DNA from: Talaromyces rugulosus
Taxonomy: Eukaryota > Ascomycota > Eurotiomycetes > Eurotiales > Trichocomaceae
DNA length: 64,000 nt
Assembly (NCBI RefSeq): GCF_013368755.1
Contig: NC_049565.1
Location: 2,852,001 to 2,916,000 of the forward strand
Direction: 5' to 3'
The translations under genes and the position numbers were made by a program. Below, in pieces: positions 25,529 to 38,300 of the stretch; positions within the stretch are counted from its first letter, which is position 1; every line of letters starts with the position of its first letter. The notes under the pieces are model-generated. The model saw nothing but the letters and a program-made list of their open reading frames with translations. It searched no databases and was not told the origin of the DNA.

Positions 25529-27349
25529 AATTCGGTACTTGTCTACAGCTATGTAGTGCAATATAAAAACCGTTTAATATAACAACCGAGGTGCAGAGCA
25601 AAATTATCATGTTATCCAGGAAAGAACATTAATCAACTGTATAGTCTACACGGAGACGGAGTAGATTTTACCCTGGTGAGATCGCCGATGTCATGGACGT
25701 GGAGGCCTGATCTGTTTCATGGAGACAGCAAAGGTTACAGCACCAATGGCAAGCTCCCGCTGTCTTGTCCAGTCTTGTCCAGTCTTGCCCAAAAACTAAT
25801 CCGATAACGTGATCAATGCGGGGCGGGGCCGAACCTCTAGCCAATAAAACACGCAAAACACGCGGGTGCGATCTGAGGCTGGGGCGCTAGTGAGCGCTAA
25901 ATCTAAGTTCGCGGAGACCGGGCCCAAAGAACGGATCCTCCTAAACCAAAATAGGCAGTGACTAGCACTTAAGTCGCGGCGCCACGGGAGACCAAAGAAC
26001 GCGCCGTCGGTAACAAGCTGACAGATCCCAATTTTTGGGTATTTTTTTGACTTTGGGAGACGGACCCAGGCTGACCTGTCATAAACCCTGGGCCGATGGG
26101 CTCCCTGCTAGCTAGAAGAATAATTCTCCGGCAGAGCAGGGTTGCACCAGCGCGATGGCGTTGCACTTGTCGTCACTCGCCTCGGTAAGAGTTGAGTACG
26201 GCAGTCTTTGGGTTTGTGCGAGTGTCCACTGTCCACTGTCTCACAGCCTGCTTTCCAGCAATCTGGGTGTGGGAGGAGCCAGGCTGTCAGCAGTCCAGCA
26301 ACTGCCTGGTTAGGCAAGCTGGAGCCTGTACACGTAGGTAGTTCTCCATAGTCGAGTCCATGCTAACCTTGGTTCGTCTGTCCGAGTTAGTACTTAGTAC
26401 TTCGTAGTACGTAGTTGTAGTGAAGAGATCCAGACGCCTGGGTGCTGGGTGCTCCCAGCCCAGAGGAGAATTTTTCCCTGCAACGCTCGACCAGCGGAGT
26501 GTGCGCGGGCCAAGGGCGCTAGCCGTGTTTGGAAGTAGCCTCTGGCGGCGGCACGGGGCCTGATTGGGCCGTGTCGACCCGCCACAATGGCTACCAGTCT
26601 TACTCGTACTAAGTGACTAGGGAGTCACTCGACTGAGTCGTGAGTGTCCGTAGTAACTAGTCGGGAGTTATGTTACTGCATGATATTATTAGTACATTAT
26701 TATCAGCAAATCCAGTTTACAGAACCAATCTAAATAATAATATTAAAAAAAAAAAGAAAAACAAGAATAATAATTAATAATAATAGTGTCCATGGCAAAA
26801 GTAACAGCTGACGCCAAGGCCAGAACAGGAATAGTCTCCAACCGCGAGGGATCGAAGCCAATTCCTCAGGCCCCGGCCCGCGCTAGGCCGGATCCAGCCA
26901 GACCCAGTTCCAAGGACGCAGCAAGTGGGCCGAGCCATGCCGGCAGGAGCCCCACCCACCCATCAACCGTCACGCCGTCACCCACTCACCCGCCCGTTCG
27001 CCTTCCCAATAACCACCCGCGCCTTCCTGCTCTGCTGCTCCTGCCCCGTCCCAAGGTCCAACGTCTGTGCTGCTGTTAGTCCTCGTCGGTCCTTGGCAGC
27101 TCCCTCGATCTTCTTCTTCTCTTCTCCTTTCTGCTGTCCTTGCTGGTCCTCTTGTCCACACCATCTCGAACCATCGTCCCTGCTAGCAGGACGAGACAAA
27201 AAGAAGAAGAAAAAGCGCCGGTGCCACGCCTTTTCTTTGTCCTCCTGTCCTGGCCCCGAGTCCGTCGACTCGTCCGACAACGCCTATTGTATTCTTCACG
27301 CCCTGAAGAATCACCAACTTTCTTCACTTTCTTCACCGACTGACTTCGT

Positions 27350-27375
27350 ATGACGACTTTTTGATGCATCAATAA
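27350..27375 (+). promoter_or_regulatory. Two overlapping minimal uORFs in the veA leader
   Basis: ATG ACG ACT TTT TGA (27350-27364) overlaps ATG CAT CAA TAA (27364-27375) through a TGATG junction. They lie 122 nt upstream of the veA start, with no other ATG between. Such uORFs can reduce or condition translation of the main frame if the transcript starts upstream of them. Confidence 0.5.
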
Positions 27376-27400
27376 ACTACACACTACTCGCGTCCGAACT

Positions 27401-27455
27401 GTACGTCTTACGATTTCATCTGACCACCGTCGTCCGACTAACATCGTCGTCTCAG
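27401..27455 (+). other. Probable 5' UTR intron of veA
   Basis: GTACGT donor at 27401, CGACTAAC branch-site match at about 27435-27442 and CTCAG acceptor ending at 27455. The 55-nt size is typical of the window's introns. It lies between the uORFs and the veA ATG. Confidence 0.55.
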
Positions 27456-27497
27456 TTTCTTCCCTTTTCTACATTCATCTTAACACACAACACAACC

Positions 27498-29128
27498 ATG
27501 GCTGCGTCCAGAGGGCTCATGACGCCCGTCAACGAGACCGAACACTCGGTCAGCCGCATCAGTCGCGAGGGCAAGAAGATCACCTACAACTTGAAGGTCA
27601 TCCAACAACCCGAGCGAGCTCGTGCTTGCGGTGCCGGAGCAAAGTGTAAATTCATCTTGTCCGGACTAGATAATATTGGACGTTGCTAATAATGTTGACA
27701 GCCTCCGCCGACCGTCGTCCCGTCGATCCTCCACCGGTCGTGGAGCTACGCGTTTTCGAAGCCGACCCGGAAAATGACATGAACCAGATCGACATTACTT
27801 TCGCTTACAACGCCAACTTCTTTTTGTTCGCAACTCTCGACAATGCCCGTCCCATCGCCCATGGCCGCGTCGACGGCCAGCCTCCTACCTGCCCCGTCCT
27901 GACCGGTGTCCCTGTCGCCGGCATTGCCTATCTGGATCGCCCTTCCCAGGCTGGCTACTTCATCTTCCCGGATCTGTCTGTTCGCCATGAAGGATTCTAT
28001 CGCCTCAACTTCAACCTGTACGAAGAAGTCAAGGATGGAAAGGATCTGGATAAGGACACGCCCATGCCGTCGCGCGAGAGCCTCGCCCCATCGAGCAAAC
28101 CTACTGCTCCCAAGACCTTCCTGAACTTTAGACTCGAGGTCAAGTCGACCCCTTTCCAGGTTTACAGTGCGAAGAAGTTTCCCGGTCTTGCTACCAGTAC
28201 CGCGCTCAGCCGCGTTGTCGCCGAACAGGGCTGCCGTGTGCGTATTCGACGTGATGTGCGCATGAGACGCCGTGGCGAAAAGAGTGGCAAGGACTATGGG
28301 GAGTTTGAAGACGACCGTTACACCCGGTCTCCACGATACACCACCCCTAGTCCGATTGAACGTCCGCGCTCGACGAGCAACAGCACGGTCGAAACCGCGT
28401 ACCCTTATGCAGCCCAACCACAGCGACGCGATTCCATCCCAGACTTTCACGCTTCCCAGGCTCTCCCACCACCACCACCGCCTCATTCGACCTTCCAGCA
28501 TCCTGTTGGCCCTCCGCCTCCTCCTGCTCCATCTGCAAATGCTCCTGGCTACCTGTCTTTTGGGTCCGCTCCGTCTTACCAGACACCTCAACTGCCCGCT
28601 ACTCCAGGTGGTCCTCCTACGCCTGTGTTTGCTCATTCTACGCCGCCACACTCACGGCATTCATCCAACACGTCCGAACGAGAGACGATTTCCCAGCCAT
28701 ATCCCTCTCGCTCTCATCTGCCTCCGATCTTGAACCCGAAACCAGTGGATCCTCCTGCTTTTGGAGACCACATGGCCGACCGAATAACATATCAGCCGTC
28801 GCAGCCAACGGCTCGTCCTCGCACGCCGTCGCTTATGCTGCCGCCGATCAGCTCGCTGGGTCAGTTTTCGTCTCCTGCTATGCATGAGAGTGCTCAACGG
28901 AAACCGCCATTCTACCCGATCGAGACGTCTTTGTCGAAACGGTCGCACGACGATTCTTTTGGCCGTGGCGAACATCTTGCACACAAGAGCATCCGCTCTG
29001 AAAATGAACATGCTGTCTATGCAGGGAAACGCGATACCTTGGAAGCTGCCCCACGCTGGGAGGGCTCGTCAATGGAATATCGACGTGCGAACGGAACTAT
29101 GACTACCAAGGTACGCCTTGAAGTTTAA
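27498..29128 (+). CDS. veA: Velvet-family developmental and secondary metabolism regulator VeA
   Basis: Light-responsive subunit of the velvet complex (VeA-VelB-LaeA) that enters the nucleus in the dark and couples sexual development with secondary metabolism. Exons 27498-27645 and 27702-29128 with a 56-nt intron (GTAAAT donor, TTGCTAATAA branch, GACAG acceptor), 524 residues. Exon 1 holds the start (MAASRGLMTPVNETEHSVSR) and a bipartite-NLS-like basic region (REGKKITYNL...PERARACGAGAK). The velvet domain spans about residues 25-240, with SSADRRPVDPPPVVELRVFE across the splice junction, FAYNANFFLFATL and GYFIFPDLSVRHEGFYRL. A Pro/Ser-rich disordered tail follows and ends with YRRANGTMTTKVRLEV. 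The frame passes a GTACGC just before the stop, so one more small 3' exon cannot be excluded. Confidence 0.95.
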
Positions 29129-30169
29129 AAAATGGCAACTGCCTACGATATACATTTATTTCTCCACGGAGAATCTATACGAGGTGTTAAGGTCTAGTAT
29201 TGGCGTTCGTTGATTGTTGGCCGGAATGCTATAAATTTTTTTTCCTACCTGGGGTTGTTACCGAACGTCTTCATGTACATTTTATCCCTTGGATTCTGAT
29301 CAGCGTTTGCTGTATACCACTTGCTGCTCGCCGAGCATTTCCTACTACCATACTATACTCTCTCGCTTCTTTCTTTTTTTATGACATTCTTGTCCATGTC
29401 TGCCGTCGCGATTTTCTATCTTACTTTCTTTTTTTCTTCTTGGTTCAAGGAATGGGATTGTCATGCATTCTAGAAGAGTGACGGCAGGTATCCCAGGAGG
29501 ATAATTGTCTAATGGTTTTGTTTCTTTGGATTACACTTCACCTTCTGTGTTTACCTAGCTTTGACTTTGCATTTGGTTTTGTTACATGTTTAAATTATAG
29601 GTAGGGAATTTGCTTTGGTATATAGGAAGACATTTTTATTGTGATTGAATGGTGATATAGTGATGTAGTAGTGATGTAGCGTAGTGAATGTAGGGTATTG
29701 ATCAATGAATTCTTGGTGGTATGAGGGGATGTAGTATGTACATCGTGTCGCTGTACTGGTGATAAGTATAGTAATGTCTGACTACCTGTGTGTGCACTAT
29801 TGATCTGTAGTCTGTCTCTTTCTAGTCACTAGACTGTCCGTTGTCAAGACTAGGTACGGAGTAAGTAGTAGTAGTCCGTGGTTGTTGCGGGGAACCGGCG
29901 AGGCGGCCCCAAAGAATTAGTCTTATCCGCTTCCAGTATGCCGTAAACAAACACCTTCCCTCTTTTCTTCTCTCTCTAATCTTATCTCATGCCATCCCTG
30001 GATGCAAAGCCACGTTTTTTTGTTTTGATTTTTGATTTTTGGTATTTGGTATTTGCAATGCGGAATATTTATTGAGATTCATCTCCGGTGGTACGTACTT
30101 TTACGTTTGCTTTCTTTCTGATTGTCTACGGTTCATGTTGGTGTTGATGCTGTCGCTGTGCTTGTTGCC
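29129..30169. other. Intergenic, no gene seen
   Basis: veA 3' UTR (T-rich) and the promoter of the downstream gene. An ACTCCGTA-type octamer (reverse orientation) occurs near 29855. No coding signal seen. Confidence 0.6.
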
Positions 30170-32457
30170 ATGATGAAAGAAGTGATACTTGCTACTACTA
30201 TTCACCTAGTAAACCCATTGCTAACATTTTTGTTTTTTACTAGAAATCGTACTACATCGACGTCGAAGTCGAGTTTGATTCACTACAAACAGATCCGCTG
30301 CTGCAGCGATCGCTTCTTTACTCAGACCCAAACACGGACACGGAAATTTACCAGGACAACTTTGACGAAGACGACATTTCCAGAATTCGCACGAGTTTAG
30401 ACGAAGAAGAAACAACAGGCATGAGCGTCGACCGACACAACAACAACAAAAACAGCAACAGCAACAACAAACGCAAACTCTCGCTCATCGAGCTGTCCTC
30501 CTCCGACGCAGCGTATTTGTCGTCGTCAGACACGTCTGGCCGGTTCGACGATGCGAATGAGTCTGACGCTGGCATTGCCGATCTAAGCGATCCTCTTTCA
30601 ACAAGCAAAATGGTAGCTGTCACGCCAGTTGCTCTTGCAGACGATGAAGAAAAACTCGAAACGCGCTCCGTCCACTCTGCCAAACGCGGACGCTCGAATA
30701 ACTGGCCCTTGCAAAACGAAATTGCATACGACGAGAACGGAATGCGCATTGAGCGGGCAGCCGCAAAGCATGTCCCACCACCAGTAGGAAAAACAAGTAC
30801 AGAAGTACGCCAGTCACGGTTCATCGAGGGTAGTATGAACGACCGCATCAGCCAGAAACCGCCGAGTATTTTCTTTCAAGACGAGCTGCTGCCACAAACA
30901 GCACAAATCGAAGACGACAGCAACAACAACAACAAAAAACATGTCGAAAAGAGATCGTCGGGTATTTTCCGTTTTGGGAAAGCCATTGCATCCGCGTTTC
31001 ACCCGTTTGGCGCTTGGAATGGTAGCAACAACAGCAGCAACAACAATGCTAGCAGTAACACAAATGCAGGAAAATCGCAAAAAGATGTAATGAAGCAGCG
31101 CCAAGTACGCGCCGAAAAGGCCTACGCCGAGCTCAAAAAGTCTGGCTTCAAGGGTACTTCTTCTTCTTCTTCTGCTGCTGCTGCTGCAGGAAACCACAAA
31201 GTCGATGCCAACATTGCCGACCAAACATGGAAAGCAATCCAAGACAAAATGGACTACAAATTGGTACCTAGCGGCGGCGAAAAAAGCAGTCGCATCTCAC
31301 AAGACGACACGCTTATCGCAGAACCACTCAAAAGCGTGTCCAAACTAAAATCCTTTTCTGAGCTGCGCAAACGTACATCAACACTGAGTATTCCGGCGGC
31401 GATGCGTGTTGTTCGCGACGTTTCGTCACCGGTTAATCTACAGGTGTCGGAGGAGCATGATGGCACAGAGCAACATCGGATTGAGCGTCGCCAATCGCGC
31501 AAAGAGTTGAATCGGCAGGCAAAACTGTTGAAGAGGGTGAGCAATCTCGAAGACAAACTGCTGCGGGCACGACGCGAGTTGCGCGAGTTTTCTGTCCTGG
31601 AACAACAGCAGCAGCAGCAGCAGCAACAACAACAAGTTGTAGTGCCGACTATCTGTGTGGACGATTGTGTGGACGACTGCGTGGATATTGTCAAACACAG
31701 GCAGACGCTTCCGACAGTTCCTTCAGAGAGAGTGCTTGAGGAGCAGGGCATGCTACTTTGCGAGGCAGAGTCGGTGGCCCCAGCACAGCAAAAAGCCAAA
31801 TGGCCTCCTGTCGACAGTCTCTCGCGCAAACGCAAACCCAACATTGGCAATACTGAACTCGTGCCTGCCGCAGAACTTACTGACCAAGACGTGGAAATGG
31901 AAATGGAAGACTTTGATGCCGACTGCGGAAAACCCAGTAGCAATAATATCACCACCACCACCACCACAACAACAACAATTACAACACCCAAAAAGTCCAA
32001 GACCAAAACCAAGTCTGAAAGCAAGGACAAAACCCCAAACAAACTCAAATCAAACCGTGACAAGCGCGCTTCCAGTCTGACGACCAAGGCTAGTCAGAGA
32101 TTGAAAGCGAAGCAGTCCTCGCGGAATCTACGTCAGACCAGCACTACACCGAATCACGACGCTGGTGATGGTGAAGGGTACAGGCCGCTGCAGCAGTTGC
32201 AGCAGCAACAAGACGGAAATAATAATGCATCTCGCTCTCCTGCCTCTGTTTCTGCTACTGCTACTGCTGCTACAACAACCGGAGAATGGATGTACGAAGG
32301 CGCTGAAAACATCCCTCCAGTCCCTCCAGTCCCCAAGGAGCTCTTGCAATCTGCTAATGCCAACAGCAAAGAAGCAAATAAGGGCGGTATCAAAACAGGC
32401 AAAGACTCAAAACGGATTCCGTCGCGCGAGTTTGCATGGCCAGAGGATATTTTCTGA
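30170..32457 (+). CDS. Low-complexity protein of the fungal 'nuclear RNA-binding protein' type
   Basis: Disordered, Asn/Ser/Gln-rich protein with a conserved core seen in Eurotiales proteins annotated as nuclear RNA-binding; the biochemical role is not established. The open frame extends upstream of Met 30421 to a TTTTTTACTAG acceptor ending at 30243 and encodes SYYIDVEVEFDSLQTDPLLQ and YQDNFDEDDISRIRTSLDEE, clearly protein-like. The simplest start is ATG ATG AAA GAA at 30170 with a 62-nt intron 30182-30243 (weak GTGATA donor, TTGCTAAC branch), giving 741 residues. Conserved segments: SSGIFRFGKAIASAFHPFG, VRAEKAYAELKKSGFKG, and a coiled coil RKELNRQAKLLKRVSNLEDK. A polyglutamine tract follows the coiled coil. 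The C-terminus ends RIPSREFAWPEDIF. No RRM or other RNA-binding fold is visible. Confidence 0.6.
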
Positions 32458-32692
32458 TCGACTGGAAGAATTATGAAATGGTCTTTTTTTTTTTCTCTCT
32501 TAAGTTTTAGCTTTGATATGATGAACAGCATGTGATGACAGACACAGCACGTGGAGTTAGTTATAGCCATGTTTTTTTTTTTTTTCTTGACTTGTTATGG
32601 TTACATACAGTCTAATGAGTACTACGAACAATGCATTAGATCAATTGATGTTTGCTGATTCTTAATATTTATTATGCCATAAAAGTATACTA

Positions 32693-34367
32693 TTACACAA
32701 GCCTCCCCTTCTCCACCCCTCCTCCAACATCCACAACACCGCCAACAACAACATCATCATCATCCACCATCACCGGCGGGCCCGTGAACTTCTTTCGCGC
32801 ATACGCAAAATACCACAACACACTAATGGCTGCAAACCCTGCAAAAACCACACTCGCATAATTCATTCCACCTGCCGTAACAGGCAGTGCCACAGGCATA
32901 CAAAACAGGGCTACAGAAAAGGCCACCCAGCAGACAGTCGTAACATTAATCGCATACCCAAACCTTCCCAACGAAAAGGGAGAGTTCTTCACAGCGCGAC
33001 GGCCGCGAATCACAGAAATCAAAATGGGCACGCCGTACGAAGTCGACAAACAGATGGTCGCCACGCCCGTAAACGAGTTGAATGCAGCGCTAGATCCGAA
33101 ATAAATCAGACCTAAGAGACAATCCACTAGCGTGGACAGAATCACAGCGTTGACGGGCACGTCCAGGGTCTTGTTGACTTTGGACCAAATGCGAAACCCG
33201 GGGATCGCGCCGTCGCGCGCAAAGGCATAGGTACACCGGCTTGCAGCTGTCAGCGAGCCGATTGCGGCAAACATCATAATCCCCAAGATCAAAAACAGCA
33301 GGCCGAAGCCGCCGGCGGCGGAGCCAGTGACGGTTTTGAAGGCGAGGCCGATGGGTTGGCCGTTGGCGACGGCGAGTAACACGTCCACAGGCGGTAAAGT
33401 GAAGAGCACGGGGATCAGGTAGACGAGCCCTGTAATACCGGCGGCGACGACGGAGAGGACAATGGCGCGTGGCACTTCGAGATGAGGATTTTGCACTTCT
33501 TCGCACATGGCGGCGACCATGCCGTAGCCGGTCAGCGTATATGCTGCTTGCAGCAGGCCGACGAAAAAGGCCCAGCCAGAGGGCCTGTCCAGAAAAAAAA
33601 AATTCAGCAATCAGCTCGCCCAAATAATAATACAGAAGGATAACTCACCACCCACTGGCCGACGCATCATAATGCGCAAAAACAAACTCGCCCGAGCGCC
33701 GGTGGTCCGCCATGGTCAACAGCGTCACCAAGATAATAACCACACTGGCCGCCGTCCAGGCAATACACAACTTATTAATCCAATCCAGCCACTTTGACGC
33801 AAAGATATTCACCAGCGCACACACGCCAATCACTGCCCAAAACATGAGAATGGTCTGCCACTCATTCGCCACAAAATCCTCATTCCACAGCGAAATCGCA
33901 CTCAGAATCAGTTGCGCGCCGGAAAAGTTGATGCTCAGTGTGACCGTCCAGTTGCCCACGAGCGTCAGCCAGCCGTCGATAAACGACATGAGCGGCGCCC
34001 ACTCGCGCGTCGAGAGCATGGCGCTCCAGTAGTACACGCCGCCGGCAGTTGGATACACGGCGCAGATCTCGGCGAGCGAGGCGGCGATGGCGATGGAAAT
34101 CAGCGTGACAAACACCCAGCCCCAGATCACGGTCACGGACTGGCCGTCTTGTAGCGTGATGTATAGGGTGGTGCTGAGGCCAAAGGGGGCGGCCATGATG
34201 GCAAACGACCTGCTCTATTGGTAAGTACGACGTAAAAACAAGAGCAGAAAAAAAAAGGAGACGTACAGGCCCAGCACGCTCAGCATGCCCAGGTGCCGTG
34301 GCAGCTCGCTCTTGTAGCCCATGCGCTCGAGAGCAGCGTCGGCCGAGGACGTCATCTCGATCGTCAT
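32693..34367 (-). CDS. APC-superfamily permease (amino acid/GABA/choline type)
   Basis: Plasma-membrane transporter of the fungal Hnm1/Uga4-like amino acid/choline permease group. Exons 34267-34367, 33649-34209 and 32693-33584, introns of 57 and 64 nt, 517 residues. The N-terminus MTIEMTSSADAALERMGYKS leads into about 12 hydrophobic segments. Family-typical pieces are AAPFGLSTTLYITLQDGQSV, AEICAVYPTAGGVYYWSAM, GWPSGWAFFVGLLQAAYTLT (across a splice) and GYGMVAAMCEEVQNPHLEVP. The tail is short, acidic then Gly/Val-rich. Substrate cannot be told from the sequence; GABA, choline, polyamines or amino acids are all possible. Confidence 0.85.
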
Positions 34368-35344
34368 TCTGAACGGATCAGAGCATTAACAGGAGAAAGA
34401 ATACAACCAGAAAAAAAGGTCAGGAAGGAGAAGCAGGGAAGAAAAGGGACACTATCATGGTAGTCACTGAGACAGTCCTAACGCAAGTCCGGAGAAGCAA
34501 CATCCTTATCTCGTGGTCGCGAGCCAGAACCCCGCATTGAGACTAGTTCCAGAACCTCACCCAAACCTAGCCAAACCAGAGTTGACAATTAACTTCACTG
34601 TTGGCTCTGACTACGCCGGACCGAGTAAGTGCAAGGAAGCAAAGGCCGAGAAGGACGTGAACCACACGGCGCAGCGCGTCAATCAGAACTGCGGCCGACG
34701 CCAAGCCGGTGGGGCTGATAAGAATGCAACCTTCTAAAGTTCTAGTAATATGAACAATATTATTAATGTATTATTATCTAGATACAACAGTTGAACGAAA
34801 TTCAATGTTTGACATTGTTTGTTTGTTTTGTTTGGTTCTAATATACGTGGTCAAGTAGCACAGTAATGGTAAAACATGGCGGGCGAAAGTAGGCCGCGCC
34901 GACCGTCGGGCTTGGATGGTGTGGTGATATCTGTCAGGCAGAATATCTGGTAGTGTGGTCGAAGGTAAAATGGTCAGGGCGCGATGAGGAACTTTTCCCA
35001 ACACCACCCAGCCGCGGTCTCGTATCTATCTAACAATGCCGTCAATGGACAGCCAGCGACAAACTTGTTCAATTGGCAGGGCTCAAAGCAACAGGGTCAT
35101 CAGGATCATCAATCACGTCGGAAATATAGACAGGTGAATGGATGGAGGTGAAGATGAAGATGGGAGATGAAGATGGAAGAGGAAGATGAAGGGAAGGGAA
35201 GAGGAAGAGGAAGAGGAAGACAGAGTCAAAAGGAATCGATGGCGAAAGGGGATGTAAGAAAAAGAAAAAAAAAGAAGAAACGAAACGAAACGAAACGCCC
35301 AGATCATGCAGTCATCATTTGGATACAGTCACAAAAAAGCAAGG
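34368..35344. other. Intergenic, no gene seen
   Basis: Promoter of the APC permease (minus) and the 3' flank of the histone demethylase (minus). Purine-rich, GAA/GGA-rich tract at 35150-35300. No gene seen. Confidence 0.6.
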
Positions 35345-38300
35345 CTATGGACTAAGCCCCCCGCAGAAATCATCAGTGGTGTCCATGCCGAAGCCAGCCA
35401 TATCGACAGAATGGAGGGACCCAGGGCCCCCGCGGCCAAGAGAGAGTTCGGACGAGGCGTAGTCATGTTTGAGTCGTTCGTGCGGTCCAAAGAACGGCCG
35501 GTGTTCTTCAATCGGCGTCGTGCCGTCGCCCGCCGGTGCCCACGGCCCATGCTGCCAGAACCGCGTGTTGGCTTGCTGGTCACCAAAAAGATCATGATGG
35601 TCCGAGAGGTGTCGTGGAACAATGGAAGAGTCGTGGTCGCCGTGGTTGGTAAAGTCGTGATGCAGAGGTGAAGGGAAGCCGACCAGGTGCGGTCGGCTGA
35701 AACTCGACGCCGGCGAGTCGGCGTGCAGCGGGAAATCAAATCGGTCCAGTCGGTCCAGCTCCGTCATGGGCATGTCGTCTACGGTGGTTATATCGATGGT
35801 GGGGTTGGGGTTATTGTTATTGTTATTATTCTGCTGGGCGAGGGCCGCCGATAGCCGGAAATTCGAACTGGAGCTCTGCTGTCGGCTATGGCTAGGCGCC
35901 CGGTCGACAATGCGTTCCTGCACCCAGCTGCCACAGGCCTTGACGACTTTTTCTTGGTCGGCGGCTGACAGCGAGGCGAAAAAGTCGTTGGCCAGCGACG
36001 GCTTGGACGCGGGTTCCTCCTCGGTGAGATTGTATTCCTTCTTGGTCCACTCGGCCAGGCCAAAGGGGGACTCGTACGGCGAGCGGTACACGGTGGGCGT
36101 CTCAGCCTGCTGCTGCTCGAGGTACGGGTAGCGGCCGGCGACGCGGCCGGCAGTGTAGTTGGGACGGTCAAACGGCTCGTGCTTGACGTACTCGGGCTCG
36201 CGCTTCGGGATGACATCGAGGCGGTCGCGGTGGCTGACAACGGAGAACCGCAGCATCTGCAGCAGACGTGTAACCTCCTCGGAGCGCATGTTGAGCGGCT
36301 GCGGGGCGAGCAGCGTGCCGTCCAGCGCCTTGGGCGGCTGCACGCGCTGCTGGGCCATGGCCAGCTCGAGTTTTTCCAAGCCATTGGGTGGTGGCACGGA
36401 GCCCATGGGCCCGAGCAGCGTCTCGACGACCAGCTCGGGGCTGACGATCTTGTAGCCGGCAAAGACATTGGCGTGGTCGGTGATCTGGGCCAGGCGGCGG
36501 CGGGCGATCAACTCGCGGACGCTGGCAAAGGTGTTGGATGACGGGGGGTCGGACTGGGGCTTGGTGATGATGGACGACGCGCTGTTGTTGTGGTGGTGAT
36601 GGGGATGGTTGTGGTTGTGGTTGTTGTGGTTGTGGCTGAGGGCGGCATAGGGGTTCGGGCGCACGACATTGGGCGGCAAGAAGGGATGAGACTGGTGAAG
36701 CTGGAGCGACTGGGCGGCGTAGTTATTGGAGGCATTGGAGACACTGGCGAGACTGGAGGGCGGCAGGTGTCGGTAGGCAGGAGTCATTGCAGAGTCTGTC
36801 GGGCGTCGCTGCAAAGGCGAAGAAGAAGGGGGACGCAGCGAGTTGTTTGGAGGGGCAGCGAGGTGGTGGGGGGACCAGCCGGGCTTGTTGTTGGTGCCTG
36901 GGCGGCCTGAGGATCCAGGCAGCAGCCGGCCCGCGGGTGCCTCAGGCCACAAGGCCCGCGCCCGCTCCAGGAAATTCGCGCGCGGGTTGTGGGCCGCAAC
37001 GCTAGGGCTGTGCGTGAACTGAGCCCTACACTCGGTCGACCGCGCGCCCAGGTAGTGCCACAGCTCGCGCCCCAGGTCGACGCGCACGTTGCGAATGGCT
37101 TCGAGAGGCAGCGCTGCGCTCGCATACTCGGCCCATTGCCAGGGCCCGTTGCCATCGCCAAACGGCGTGCCCGGCTGCGGCAGCATCCGCGTCATCTCGC
37201 TCTGCGACGCCGCCGTGCGTGCCAGGTGCGCTGGCAATGGCTTCATCCCCGCCGGCAGCGCGCCGAAGTTGGTCTTGCGCACCACCAGGATCCAGCGGTA
37301 CGGCAGCTCGATGAGGTCGCCGCGCGGCAGCACCTTCAGCTTCAGCGCGCGCTCGTCCGTCCGGTTCTCCAGCACGATCGCCCCGTTGATCTCCTTGTCG
37401 ACCTGGAACTGCAGCAGGTCGCCCATCGACAGCCGCCGCGCCATCTGCACCACCTTGCGGTTGTCGTCGTCCAGCAGCTCGCCCGGCCCGCCGTGCCGTC
37501 GCTGTCGGTGGAACTTGCACTTGAGGTCGACGCTGGGCACCGAGTACTGCTGCCCGTCGTCTGCTATGACGGCCACCGAGCCGAACTCGACCTGCACGCC
37601 GGCCAGCAGCGCGCACGTTGGGTGGTATGCCCGCGTGCATTTGCCAAAGTTGCACTGGAAGCACGCCCCGCGCACCTCGCGGCAGAACAGACACTTCAGC
37701 CCCAGGCGCGCCTTGGGGATGCGATCAATGTCGCAGACCACTTCGCGCCCAGACTCGTCGCGCAGGATCGTCGTCTCTTCGATATACGTGGCACAGCGCC
37801 GGTGCGCGTGTGCCTTGCCGTCCTCCGTGGGCAGCAGGTCCTCGTAGTCCATGTCGTTCGGACACAGTACACACGGCATCCTGCGTATCATCGCGTCTCC
37901 CCGGACTCGGACTCGCTTGGACTGCGATTCCTCGCCATCCAGCTTGCGCTTCTGCTTCCGGCCCCGGCTGGATTTCTCGGGTACGCTGCGCGGAGGTGTC
38001 AGCAGGTCCGACGCGCCGTCCACCTCATCCAATTCACTGTCCATCATTTCATCGTAATAGTAGACTTCCGGCGTGGGCTCGCCTCGCAGCTTGCGCTCTA
38101 TCTCGGCCACGTTGATCCAGACGCTGTCGGCTTCACAGTGGCATTTCTTGGCAACCCGGCCGTAGTCCAGCCACTGCTCGGTTGCAAAGTTGACCGACTC
38201 GGCGCAGTTGTACCCCAAGTTGTATCCGGAATGATATCCGTACGGGTAGGTGATCATGAATTCTCCTTCGTAGTGCACCACTTTGTTCACCGTGATGTTG

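Larger units (their letters stand above)
20495..27497. other. Gene desert of about 7 kb upstream of veA
   Basis: No reading frame with recognisable domains on either strand. The first part (20.6-22.0 kb) is AT-rich with homopolymer runs. The rest contains TG and CA repeats (22512-22550, 25504-25528), repeated ACTCCGTA-type octamers (24193-24212, 25369-25388) and a GC-rich, pyrimidine-rich leader from about 26,900 to 27,490 that belongs to veA. It probably contains an extended veA promoter and possibly non-coding transcripts. Confidence 0.5.

Noticed and set aside
27746..28651. 301-codon minus-strand frame opposite veA
   Set aside because: Arg/Trp-rich shadow of the veA coding strand.
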